This document shows positions 9,470 to 17,846 of a DNA stretch of 64,000 nucleotides, in pieces. The notes beneath the pieces were generated by a model. The model had not been told where the DNA came from, made no database searches, and was given only the letters and a program-made list of their open reading frames with translations. Each line of letters begins with the position of its first letter. Position 1 is the stretch's first letter. Origin of the DNA: CAWFGW01 sp963849955 (lineage in GTDB: Bacteria > Bacteroidota > Bacteroidia > Cytophagales > JAAEPT01). The stretch lies in NCBI GenBank assembly GCA_963849955.1, contig CAWKJU010000027.1, positions 62,001-126,000 on the forward strand, given 5' to 3'. A program made the position numbers and the translations under genes.

Positions 9470-11107
9470 ATGGCAAAGGAAATTTTATTTGATAGTCAAG
9501 CAAGAGACGGGCTAAAAAAAGGCATCGACACATTAGCTAACGCTGTTAAAGTAACATTGGGCCCAAAGGGTAGAAATGTAATTATTGATAAAAAATTTGG
9601 TGCACCTTCTGTAACAAAAGATGGTGTTAGTGTTGCCAAAGAAATAGAACTTTCAGATCCAATTGAAAACATGGGTGCTCAGTTGGTAAAAGAAGTAGCT
9701 TCTAAAACAGCTGATGCTGCGGGTGATGGTACAACAACTGCAACAGTGTTAGCGCAATCTATTTTTCAGAATGGTGTAAAATATGTTGCTGCGGGTGCTA
9801 ACCCAATGGACATCAAAAGAGGGATCGACAAAGCAGTATTAGCAGTTGTGGGTGACCTTAAAAAACAAGCTAAGAAAATCAGCAGTTCTTCTGAAATTCA
9901 ACAAGTAGCTACAATTTCAGCAAACAACGATGAGGAAATCGGTCAAATGATTGCTGATGCAATGGAAAAAGTAGGTAAAGATGGTGTGATCACTGTTGAG
10001 GAAGCAAAAGGTACTGAAACTGAAGTAAGAACAGTGGAAGGTATGCAGTTTGACCGAGGTTACCTTTCTCCTTACTTTGTGACTAACACAGAAAAAATGG
10101 AAGCTGATCTTGAGAATCCATTCATTTTAATATACGACAAAAAAGTATCTAGTATGAAAGACCTTCTTCCTGTATTGGAAGCAGTTGCTCAAACTGGAAG
10201 ACCTTTGTTAATTATTGCTGAAGATGTGGACGGTGAAGCGTTAGCAACCTTAGTGGTGAACAAAATTAGAGGTGCTCTAAAAATTGCTGCTGTGAAAGCT
10301 CCTGGTTTTGGAGACAGAAGAAAAGCAATGCTAGAAGATTTAGCTGCTTTAACTGGTGGAACTGTAGTTTCTGAAGAAAGAGGTTACAAACTAGAGTCTA
10401 CAACAATAGATATGCTAGGTACTGCTGAGAAAGTTGTTATCGATAAAGACAATACTGTTATTGTTAATGGTGCTGGTCAAGAGGATGAAATTAAAAGCAG
10501 AATCAACCAAATAAAAGCTCAAATTGAGTCCACAACTTCTGACTACGACAAAGAAAAATTACAAGAACGTCTAGCAAAACTTTCTGGCGGTGTAGCGGTA
10601 CTTTATATTGGTGCTGCAACTGAAGTAGAAATGAAAGAAAAGAAAGATAGAGTGGACGATGCCCTCCACGCTACTAGAGCCGCTGTAGAAGAAGGTATTG
10701 TCGCTGGTGGTGGAACTGCGTTCATCAGAAGCCTTACTGCTTTAGAAGGTCTTGTAGGTAATAATGACGATCAAACTCACGGTATCGACATCATTAGAAA
10801 AGCTATACAATCGCCACTGAGAACTATTGTTGAAAATGCTGGTGGTGAAGGTTCTGTAGTCGTACAAAAAGTAAAAGAAGGAAAAGATGACTTCGGATAC
10901 AATGCACGTGAGAATCGTTACGAAAACTTAATTAAAACAGGTGTAATTGACCCAGTTAAAGTTACTCGTTTAGCACTAGAAAACGCTGCATCCATCTCTG
11001 CTCTTTTACTCACTACTGAATGTGTAATTGCTGATAAAAAAGAAGATGATGGTGGTCACGCTCCAATGGGTGGTGGTATGCCAGGCGGAATGGGTGGAAT
11101 GATGTAA
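9470..11107 (+). CDS. groL: Chaperonin GroEL (60 kDa)
   Basis: The 545-residue type I chaperonin assembles as a double heptameric ring and folds proteins with GroES and ATP. Visible hallmarks are the ATP-binding segment VTLGPKGRNVIID, the catalytic region AAGDGTTTATVLAQ near residues 84-97, the apical-domain segment with DRGYLSPYFVTN, and the family signature AAVEEGIVAGGGTAF. The C-terminus carries the flexible Gly-Met tail (GGGMPGGMGGMM) usual for bacterial GroEL. No truncation or odd residues were noted. It is second in the groESL operon and is followed by a strong intrinsic terminator. Confidence 0.98.
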   Translation: MAKEILFDSQARDGLKKGIDTLANAVKVTLGPKGRNVIIDKKFGAPSVTKDGVSVAKEIELSDPIENMGAQLVKEVASKTADAAGDGTTTATVLAQSIFQNGVKYVAAGANPMDIKRGIDKAVLAVVGDLKKQAKKISSSSEIQQVATISANNDEEIGQMIADAMEKVGKDGVITVEEAKGTETEVRTVEGMQFDRGYLSPYFVTNTEKMEADLENPFILIYDKKVSSMKDLLPVLEAVAQTGRPLLIIAEDVDGEALATLVVNKIRGALKIAAVKAPGFGDRRKAMLEDLAALTGGTVVSEERGYKLESTTIDMLGTAEKVVIDKDNTVIVNGAGQEDEIKSRINQIKAQIESTTSDYDKEKLQERLAKLSGGVAVLYIGAATEVEMKEKKDRVDDALHATRAAVEEGIVAGGGTAFIRSLTALEGLVGNNDDQTHGIDIIRKAIQSPLRTIVENAGGEGSVVVQKVKEGKDDFGYNARENRYENLIKTGVIDPVKVTRLALENAASISALLLTTECVIADKKEDDGGHAPMGGGMPGGMGGMM

Positions 11108-11131
11108 TTTTCCTTCCTAAGTCAATAAAAT

Positions 11132-11165
11132 AAAAAAGGAGCGCATTTAAATGCGCTCCTTTTTT
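11132..11165. terminator. Bidirectional intrinsic terminator after groL
   Basis: The stretch is a perfect palindrome: an A6 run, the arm GGAGCGCATTT, its mirror AAATGCGCTCC and a T6 run. It forms a GC-containing stem with U-tracts in both directions. It therefore ends groL on plus and the T9SS protein gene at 11195 on minus. Confidence 0.93.
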
Positions 11166-11194
11166 ATGCTTCATAAATAAAAATTTAAATCATT

Positions 11195-12250
11195 TTAATT
11201 TTTCACAAGTTTGATAACATCTTTATGATTAACCATTAGTCGGTACACTCCAGCATTTAAGGCTTCAACTGATAAAGGTTCTGCCCAGGTCGAAACTCCT
11301 GTTTCAATTACATTTCCATTCAGATTAGTTATCTCATACGAAAAATCATTAGAAGTTAAAACTTGCGAAAACACCTTAATATATTTTTCTGCAGGATTTG
11401 GGTACACAAACAACAAATCTGAACCAGTAGCTGAGTTCAATTGTAAAGCTATGATGTTAAACACTTCTGACTGACCATCAAAGTCAACTTGTTTCAGTCG
11501 GTAATAAACAATATCAACGGCATTAAATGAATCATCTAAATAACTATAATTCATTACTTCACTTGTAGTTCCACTTCCCTGTAACTCCCCTATTTTATAG
11601 AAATTATTTCCATCGGTACTTTTTTCTACTACAAAATAATCATTGTTCAACTCCAAAAGTGTCGCCCATTCCACAAGCACATGTTCACCGTTTTTAATTG
11701 CTTTAAAATAAAGAAGCTTAATTGGTAATGCCACCGGTGGCCCTGTTGCTCCTGCAGATGTCGCTCCCCCAGCAGCTATTACTGCATCAAAACTATTGCC
11801 TCCATTACCATGAAAATCATAATTGCCAATTCTAAGATAAGAGTTCCCGGTGTTCAAAGGTCTAAACCCATCTGTATTAGTAGGCGAGACAACTAAAAAT
11901 GAGTTTGCTGACAGCCTAATCTCTGCTTGTTTGTTTACTATGAGTTGAGAGTTTTCGCCATCAATATCAATTTTAACGATGTTATAATCAGTTAAATTCC
12001 ACACCTCATTATTCGGTGCAACATTCACGGTGTTTGTTCCAGCAACTAAAATCCGAATGGTATCCGTTGCTGCTAATGTTGCAGAGGTACAACTACAGGC
12101 TGCATTAATAGCTGCTCTTATTTGAGCGTTTGTCTTGTTACCCGTTGGGGTAATGGTGAATGTAGCTGCTTTTGAGACAAAACTTAAGAGGAGAATCAAT
12201 AATAACAACACAGTTATTTTGAAAAAAAATGGTATTAAATTATTTTTCAT
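11195..12250 (-). CDS. T9SS type A sorting domain-containing secreted protein
   Basis: This 351-residue protein has a long hydrophobic signal peptide (about residues 10-28, ending SKAA). The N-terminal part (about residues 30-150) resembles the first turns of a right-handed beta-helix found in adhesin-like proteins and is short for that class. Residues about 170-270 are the linker often seen in this phylum (VALPIKLLYFKA...EWAT...NDYFVVEKSTDG...YYRLKQVDFDG). The C-terminus (FVYPNPAEKYIKV ... LNAGVYRLMV ... KLVKN) is a classic type A sorting signal for T9SS export and surface attachment. A TACATTTG promoter element lies about 20 bases upstream. Ligand or activity is unknown. Confidence 0.88.
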   Translation of the reverse strand: MKNNLIPFFFKITVLLLLILLLSFVSKAATFTITPTGNKTNAQIRAAINAACSCTSATLAATDTIRILVAGTNTVNVAPNNEVWNLTDYNIVKIDIDGENSQLIVNKQAEIRLSANSFLVVSPTNTDGFRPLNTGNSYLRIGNYDFHGNGGNSFDAVIAAGGATSAGATGPPVALPIKLLYFKAIKNGEHVLVEWATLLELNNDYFVVEKSTDGNNFYKIGELQGSGTTSEVMNYSYLDDSFNAVDIVYYRLKQVDFDGQSEVFNIIALQLNSATGSDLLFVYPNPAEKYIKVFSQVLTSNDFSYEITNLNGNVIETGVSTWAEPLSVEALNAGVYRLMVNHKDVIKLVKN

Positions 12251-12270
12251 TTTACACTTTTTATTACACG

Positions 12271-12278
12271 CAAATGTA
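12271..12278 (-). promoter_or_regulatory. Bacteroidetal -7 promoter element for the T9SS protein gene
   Basis: On the minus strand this reads TACATTTG, an exact match to TAnnTTTG, ending 20 bases before the ATG at 12250. This would give a leader of roughly 14 nt. No clear -33 TTG is evident at ideal spacing. Confidence 0.55.
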
Positions 12279-12501
12279 TCACAAACAAAAAATCTATTAT
12301 TTCATAAATTGATATTTTAGACAAATAGTCTATAAAAATAGTTTAAACACCTTTTTTTAAAGTTTAATAAATCAATAAAAATTACATAACTATTAAGCCA
12401 TATACTTCAATTAATTTAATTCACTTATCCTAGCGAAACCACAAAAAAATCCCCACGTTTAGGAATAATTAAAATCATCAGCTATTATTAAATAAAAACT
12501 C

Positions 12502-12870
12502 ATGGTCGCAGAAAAATTCACCCTTTCACACTGGAGCAAAAATCACTTTATAGTTTTTGTTTTATTATGCATTGCTGATTCAGACAATCACATGGATGAG
12601 GGAGAAATTATTGAAATCACTCGACTCATAGATATTGATGGAGATATCGAACAAATTGTAACGGAAGTACATGCTGTAATTTTGATTTTACCAGAAGAAT
12701 ATCGCCTGGATTTAATCGCCTGTAAAAAATCTGAATTTAACCTTTCAGAAGAAGAGCTCGACAACACGCTTCAAACTATTGAGGAAATCATCTTAGCTGA
12801 CACCTCCATTGACCGGGCAGAAATAGTGATGTACAGCAAAATCAAAAAGCTATTAGAGTCTCAGTCTTGA
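12502..12870 (+). CDS. TerB-like family protein
   Basis: This small, acidic, predicted all-helical protein of 122 residues has the layout of the TerB-like fold. An early hydrophobic helix contains CIADSDNHMDEGE, and a C-terminal helix contains ILADTSIDRAEIVMYSKIKKLL. The paired (A)D-x-D/S-acidic-turn motifs are what TerB-type proteins use to coordinate metal. TerB-like proteins occur both in tellurite-resistance operons and alone; no ter genes are near, so a role in tellurite resistance is not supported. It overlaps the convergent POT transporter gene by 10 bases. A loner cytoplasmic protein of unknown role is the fairest call. Confidence 0.72.
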   Translation: MVAEKFTLSHWSKNHFIVFVLLCIADSDNHMDEGEIIEITRLIDIDGDIEQIVTEVHAVILILPEEYRLDLIACKKSEFNLSEEELDNTLQTIEEIILADTSIDRAEIVMYSKIKKLLESQS

Positions 12871-14189
12871 AGTATCGCTTCTTCTTTGTATTGTTTAGCG
12901 TAAGGAATAAATAGAATAGCTGAAACCAGCATCAACACGGAAAAAAACAGGAAATAATCCCCTCCTTCCAACTTGCTAGTCCCATCATCTTTTAAAATGA
13001 AATAGTTCACCCCCGTGGTAATAATGTTACCGAATGCAATTGACAGCATCAAAAAACTCATCACTAATGATTTCATTGTTTTGGGAGCTTCAGTATACGA
13101 CAACTCTAAGCAGGTTTGATATATCATCACTTCTGCTACTGTAATAATCGTAAAGGCTAATAATTGCCAACCAATGGACATTGAAATACCTTTATCCAAT
13201 TGATATTGTACCCAAGTCATTAAAAAAAATGAAATGCAGGCAATAAAAAACCCAACACTTACTTTTCCCATTTGAGACACTTTTAATCGCTTAGTTACAA
13301 AAGGATAAATTACATAGGTAAATAATGGTATAAGGATCATTACCAATATGGGGTTAATACCTCCTACTTGTGAGGGAAGAATTTCAAAACTCCATCCGAA
13401 CACATTTATCTCTTTCAACATCAAGGGTGATCGTGCTTGATTGACCCATGACGAACCGTTTTGATCATACAACGACCAGAAAAAAGCCAGGAAGATATTC
13501 AATACCAGCATTTTTAATAAAATACCTCGCATCACTGGTGATCTTAACTCTTCTAAAAACCCTTTACTATCTGCCGGGATAGACACGTATTTGTTTCTAC
13601 CTATCCAGAACATGAGCGTAGCAAAAATCATTAACGCACCAGGCACTCCAAAAGCCACCTGCGGACCATAATACTGTAGCAGAAGCGGTGTTAACATAAA
13701 CGAGAAAAACGAACCGAAATTGATGGAAAAATAGAAATAGCCAAAAACTTTTTCTAACAAATGACCATTGGCCTTATTAAACTGATCACCCACATGAGCA
13801 GAAACGGCTGGTTTTATCCCTCCTGATCCGATGGCAATCATGGTTAAACCTAACAACAATCCCACGCGAGTTTCATCCATTGCCAAAGCTAAATGACCAC
13901 AACAGTAAACTATTGACAACACGATTATTGTTCGGTATTTCCCCCAAAAAAGATCAGACAAAAGCGCGCCAGCTAGCGGAAGAAAATAGACACCCGTCAC
14001 AAAAGAGTGATACCACAATTGAGCTTCGGTATTACTCATCACATCAAGCTCGCCTGATGAACCTACCAAATACTCGGTCATAAAAACGGTTAAAATAGCT
14101 TTCATACCATAAAAACTAAACCGTTCGGCAGCTTCATTCCCAACGATGTAAGGAATACCCTTCGGCATTCTTCCTTGAATATCACTCAT
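12861..14189 (-). CDS. Proton-dependent oligopeptide (POT/PTR) family transporter
   Basis: This 442-residue polytopic inner-membrane protein of the major facilitator superfamily is predicted to import di- and tripeptides with protons. The POT signature is at the N-terminus: NEAAERFSFYGMKAIL corresponds to the family ExxERFxYYG motif. A second family signature follows at about residues 80-140 (LFWGKYRTI, GSGGIKPAVSAHVGDQF, including the conserved GxGxxKP). Many hydrophobic segments span the rest, and a substrate-contact EVMIYQTCLELSYTEAP segment (family ExxxS(P)xxF-like region) occurs near residue 350. Length is slightly short for POT proteins (about 450-500) but complete. It overlaps the TerB-like gene at the 3' end. 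Confidence 0.93.
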   Translation of the reverse strand: MSDIQGRMPKGIPYIVGNEAAERFSFYGMKAILTVFMTEYLVGSSGELDVMSNTEAQLWYHSFVTGVYFLPLAGALLSDLFWGKYRTIIVLSIVYCCGHLALAMDETRVGLLLGLTMIAIGSGGIKPAVSAHVGDQFNKANGHLLEKVFGYFYFSINFGSFFSFMLTPLLLQYYGPQVAFGVPGALMIFATLMFWIGRNKYVSIPADSKGFLEELRSPVMRGILLKMLVLNIFLAFFWSLYDQNGSSWVNQARSPLMLKEINVFGWSFEILPSQVGGINPILVMILIPLFTYVIYPFVTKRLKVSQMGKVSVGFFIACISFFLMTWVQYQLDKGISMSIGWQLLAFTIITVAEVMIYQTCLELSYTEAPKTMKSLVMSFLMLSIAFGNIITTGVNYFILKDDGTSKLEGGDYFLFFSVLMLVSAILFIPYAKQYKEEAILQD

Positions 14190-14554
14190 AGCATGAAATT
14201 AATAAAATAGTTGAATTTAGGACTACTCGCTTGATGATTTAACATTCAGGACATGCTTTCATCCTTTAATAAACAATTATTTAACACCTGCTTTATCAAA
14301 ACTTGATTATCAGTAAATAATTAGGAAACAACTGATTACGAAGTTTGTAATAGACAAAACGCAAAACAAATGATGAACTCAACTTTTTACTATTACGAAA
14401 AACCAATGCTTAAAAAATCACTTTTTATTGAATTCAACAACAACACTCGAAAAATAGAATTCAATCATTTTTCCAGATTTTTTTCTGGTTTACTTTTTTC
14501 TACGCACCTTTTTTTATTCTGTTCACTACGCTCACCCTTTAAAGCTAGCTAACA
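14190..14554. other. Intergenic region upstream of the lpxH-like operon
   Basis: This AT-rich gap of 365 bases lies between divergent genes. It contains a perfect 9-bp inverted repeat (ATTGAATTC at 14427-14435, GAATTCAAT at 14457-14465, 21-base spacer) that could be an operator or part of the operon leader. A short reading frame at 14370-14552 has low-complexity, Phe-rich translation and no recognisable features, and I do not call it a gene. Confidence 0.5.
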
Positions 14555-15415
14555 ATGAGTGAGAAAAAACCACGTAAACGAAAATTAGAAGTCTTAGTCT
14601 TGTCAGATATCCACTTGGGTACCTATGGCTGTCATGCTAAAGAATTATTGAAGTATTTAAAAAGTATTAAACCTGAAAAAGTAATCTTAAATGGTGACAT
14701 CATTGACATTTGGCAATTCAGCAAACGCTATTGGCCTAAGTCACACATGAAAATTATCAAACACATTTTTAGCTGGGTATCAAAAGGAATTCCGGTGTAT
14801 TATATCACTGGAAACCATGATGAGTTGTTACGAAAGTTTGAAGGTTTCCAGATGGGTAGTCTTCAGGTTCAAAATAAACTTGTGTTAGAATTAGATGGCG
14901 CAAAAGCATGGTTCTTTCATGGCGATGTATTTGACGTGACCATGCAACATTCCAAATGGTTAGCCAAACTTGGTGCAGTAGGTTATGACTCTTTGATTTT
15001 AATCAATTTTATAATCAATCGCATCAACCATTTTTTGGGGAAAGGCAAAATTTCACTTTCTAAAAAAGTGAAGAACAAGGTGAAAAGTGCTGTTAAATTC
15101 ATTAATAATTTTGAGCAAACCGCAGCTGACATTGCATGCGATAACGGTTATAATTATGTGGTGTGTGGACATATTCACCAACCAGAAATAAAAACCTTTG
15201 TAAACAAAAACGGCACAACCACTTACCTCAACTCGGGTGACTGGGTAGAGAATTTAACTGCTTTAGAGTATAAAAATAAGCGGTGGTCTATATACAGATA
15301 CGATGTCAGCAAAACTGAAGAGCATGAAGAGATTTCAGATGATGATTTAACTGACAAGAGTGTAAAAGAACTTTTTGGGTTGATGTTAACTGATTTTAAA
15401 CTTTTACAAATATGA
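14555..15415 (+). CDS. Calcineurin-like phosphoesterase, LpxH-like UDP-2,3-diacylglucosamine diphosphatase
   Basis: This is a two-metal metallophosphoesterase of 286 residues. All five family motifs are present: DIHLG (D18, H20), NGDIIDIW (D48), GNHDE, FHGDVFD and CGHIHQPE. The order and the long insert of basic helices match the LpxH/LpxG class that cleaves UDP-2,3-diacylglucosamine to lipid X in lipid A synthesis. Other members of this class have unknown substrates. The gene ends with an ATGA overlap with a glycosyltransferase gene, pointing to envelope glycolipid metabolism. The lpxH assignment is inferred from family resemblance and context. Confidence 0.85.
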   Translation: MSEKKPRKRKLEVLVLSDIHLGTYGCHAKELLKYLKSIKPEKVILNGDIIDIWQFSKRYWPKSHMKIIKHIFSWVSKGIPVYYITGNHDELLRKFEGFQMGSLQVQNKLVLELDGAKAWFFHGDVFDVTMQHSKWLAKLGAVGYDSLILINFIINRINHFLGKGKISLSKKVKNKVKSAVKFINNFEQTAADIACDNGYNYVVCGHIHQPEIKTFVNKNGTTTYLNSGDWVENLTALEYKNKRWSIYRYDVSKTEEHEEISDDDLTDKSVKELFGLMLTDFKLLQI

Positions 15416-16452
15416 AAATTTTATACGCGATTCAAGGAACTGGAAATGGACATTTAAGTCGGGCCAAAGATGTCATCCCCGCCATCGCGGCTAGAGCTGA
15501 AGTTGACTTATTAGTCAGTGGCATTCAAGCCGACATCCAACTACCTTTTCAGGTTAAATATCAATACAAAGGCATTAGCTTCATTTTTGGGAAACATGGT
15601 GGCGTGGATTTATGGCAGACGTTTAAGCGAAATAAAGCCAAACGTATCTACAATGAAATTAAGTCATGCCCCGTAGAACAATATGACTTAGTTATTAATG
15701 ATTTCGAACCAATATCTGCATGGGCATGCTTTTTTAAAGGGGTTAAATGCATCTCATTAAGTCACCAATGTGCGTTGATATCTCCTATGGTACCAAAACC
15801 TACCTTCAGCGATTGGCTTGGAGCCAGTATTTTAAAATATTATGCTCCTACTAAAGAAAAATATGGTTTCCATTTTAAAAAATATGATAATAACATTTTT
15901 ACACCAGTAATAAGACAAGACATTCGCAATCTGGAAGTGTGCAACGGAGGTCACTACACTGTTTACTTGCCTGCCTATAGTGATAAGAAGATAATCAAAG
16001 TGTTATCGAAGTTAAAAAATATCACCTGGCATGTTTTTTCCAAGCATAGTGATAAGGCCTTCCAGAGCGAAAATGTCTTTGTGCAACCAATTAATGGGGA
16101 CGCCTTTGGCAAAAGTATGGCTGAAGCTGAAGGTGTTTTGTGTGGTGCAGGGTTTGAAACCCCAGCAGAGGCATTGTTTTTAGGGAAAAAGCTTATGGTA
16201 ATTCCTATGAAATCACAATATGAACAACATTACAATGCGCAAGCTTTAAAAGAAATGGGTGTTCCTGTATTGAAAAAATTAAAAAAGAAACATGTTCATC
16301 TAATTAAAATGTGGGTTTCTAAATCAAAACCCATAAACATTTATTTTCCTGATCAAACGCAATTTATAGTTGACAAAGTTATTGAAGATTACATTACCAG
16401 TTCTCAATTAGTTCTTAAAAGCGAATTTGAACCCCAACTTTTCATCGATTAG
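15412..16452 (+). CDS. MurG/GT1-like glycosyltransferase family protein
   Basis: The 346-residue protein starts MKILYAIQGTGNGHLSRA, the glycine-rich loop and His of GT-B glycosyltransferases of the Glyco_trans_1_3 type. The C-terminal half has the nucleotide-sugar site typical of the fold (EAEGVLCGAGFETPAEAL, then GKKLMVIPMKSQYEQHYNAQAL), which matches the MurG/UGT signature region. It is probably cytosolic or peripheral on the inner membrane. Its ATG overlaps the stop of the LpxH-like gene by 4 bases and its TAG overlaps the start of the GH1 gene by 1 base, so translation is coupled. Donor and acceptor are not deducible; a glycolipid product is plausible from context. Confidence 0.87.
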   Translation: MKILYAIQGTGNGHLSRAKDVIPAIAARAEVDLLVSGIQADIQLPFQVKYQYKGISFIFGKHGGVDLWQTFKRNKAKRIYNEIKSCPVEQYDLVINDFEPISAWACFFKGVKCISLSHQCALISPMVPKPTFSDWLGASILKYYAPTKEKYGFHFKKYDNNIFTPVIRQDIRNLEVCNGGHYTVYLPAYSDKKIIKVLSKLKNITWHVFSKHSDKAFQSENVFVQPINGDAFGKSMAEAEGVLCGAGFETPAEALFLGKKLMVIPMKSQYEQHYNAQALKEMGVPVLKKLKKKHVHLIKMWVSKSKPINIYFPDQTQFIVDKVIEDYITSSQLVLKSEFEPQLFID

Positions 16453-17846
16453 TGAAATTAAAAAAAGAAGATTTCGGAAAGGACTTCCATTGGGGAGTGA
16501 CCACTGCAGCATATCAAATAGAAGGCGCCTATAACAAACATGGAAAAGGATTATCCATCTGGGATGACTTCACTAAAAACAGTGGCAAAATAAAAGATAA
16601 ATCAACTGGTAACGTGGCTTGCAACCACTATCATCAGTATGCTGAAGATGTAGCACTAATCAAAACGTTAAATTTTAAAAATTACCGCTTTTCACTTTCC
16701 TGGTCTCGTATCTTACCTTTTGGTACTAAACTAGTGAACACGCAAGGAATTGATTACTATAATAAATTAATTGACACCTGTTTAGAAAACGGAATCACTC
16801 CCTGGATCACACTCTATCACTGGGATTTACCTTTAGAACTACAAAAGAAAGGAGGGTGGTGTAACCGCGAAATACTTCATTGGTTTGCTGAATTTACCGA
16901 ACTATGTGTCAAACGATTTGGAGACCGCGTTAAAAACTGGATTATTTTAAACGAACCCATGGTGTATACTGGAGCAGGTTATTTTCTTGGTTACCATGCT
17001 CCTAGTAAAAAAGGATTGCTTAATTTTTTACCCGCCATGCACCATGCTACACTTGCTCAAGGTGTTGGTGGTCGAATAGTAAGAGATTTATTACCCACAG
17101 CAAATATTGGAACTACCTATTCCTGTTCTTATATCGAACCTATCGATTACAAACCTAAAAATGTTGCTGCTGCCAGACGGTTTGATGCTTTATTAAATCG
17201 TTTATATATAGAACCAGTTTTAGGGCTAGGCTATCCATTAGAAGAGCTTCCTGCATTAAAAAAAGTAGAGCGTTATTTTCAATCAGGTGATGAAGAAAAT
17301 ATAGTTTTCGATTTTGATTTTATTGGCGTGCAAAACTATACGCGTGAAGTTATTCAGCATTCCTGGTACGTCCCGTATATCTCAGGAAAAATTATTGAAG
17401 CAGAAAAAAGAGGCGAAAAAACGACCACTATGGGCTGGGAAGTTTATCCTGAATCAGTCTATAATATGCTGCATCAGTTTTTCAAGTATAAAAAAATAAA
17501 GAATGTACTCATAACCGAGAGTGGCGCAGCTTTTCCCGATGTCTTAACGGATGATAATACTGTAATAGATACCCAACGAATAAAATATTTTAAAGACGTA
17601 TTATCATATGTTTTAAAAGCCAAAGATGAAGGGGTGAACGTCAATGGTTACTTTGTTTGGTCACTGTTAGATAATTTTGAATGGACGGAAGGCTATACAC
17701 AACGCTTCGGATTAATTTATACTAATTATCATAACCAAGAACGAATTATCAAAAACTCAGGACGTTGGTTTCAGAAATTTTTAGCTTCAAAATCCACACA
17801 GGTGTTTATTCATAATCAGGCCAGTTTTCCTGAAAAGGAATGGTGA
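16452..17846 (+). CDS. GH1 family beta-glucosidase
   Basis: This 464-residue glycoside hydrolase of family 1 has a TIM-barrel fold and retaining mechanism. The N-terminal signature DFHWGVTTAAYQIEGAYN is intact. The acid/base is E168 in LNEPM and the nucleophile is E356 in LITESGAAF, where the usual TENG is TESG. Substrate-site residues are visible (NHYHQYAEDV, YHWDLP, SLLDNFEWTEGY). There is no signal peptide, so it is predicted cytoplasmic. The start is GTG at 16452, overlapping the preceding TAG by one base; no nearby ATG fits the family N-terminus. The 3' end overlaps the convergent histidine kinase by 41 bases. Coupling to a glycosyltransferase gene suggests turnover of a glucosylated metabolite or transglycosylation. 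Confidence 0.94.
   Translation: MKLKKEDFGKDFHWGVTTAAYQIEGAYNKHGKGLSIWDDFTKNSGKIKDKSTGNVACNHYHQYAEDVALIKTLNFKNYRFSLSWSRILPFGTKLVNTQGIDYYNKLIDTCLENGITPWITLYHWDLPLELQKKGGWCNREILHWFAEFTELCVKRFGDRVKNWIILNEPMVYTGAGYFLGYHAPSKKGLLNFLPAMHHATLAQGVGGRIVRDLLPTANIGTTYSCSYIEPIDYKPKNVAAARRFDALLNRLYIEPVLGLGYPLEELPALKKVERYFQSGDEENIVFDFDFIGVQNYTREVIQHSWYVPYISGKIIEAEKRGEKTTTMGWEVYPESVYNMLHQFFKYKKIKNVLITESGAAFPDVLTDDNTVIDTQRIKYFKDVLSYVLKAKDEGVNVNGYFVWSLLDNFEWTEGYTQRFGLIYTNYHNQERIIKNSGRWFQKFLASKSTQVFIHNQASFPEKEW

Noticed and set aside
12502..12870. Tellurite-resistance function for the TerB-like protein
   Set aside because: No other ter genes are near; the TerB-like fold alone does not imply the phenotype.
14427..14465. 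9-bp inverted repeat as a terminator of the POT gene or a riboswitch
   Set aside because: The stem is AT-rich with a 21-base loop and no U-tract; at most an operator.
14370..14552. Short open frame of 60 codons before the lpxH-like gene
   Set aside because: Phe-rich low-complexity translation from an AT-rich leader, no signal, domain or coding bias; more likely untranslated upstream sequence.
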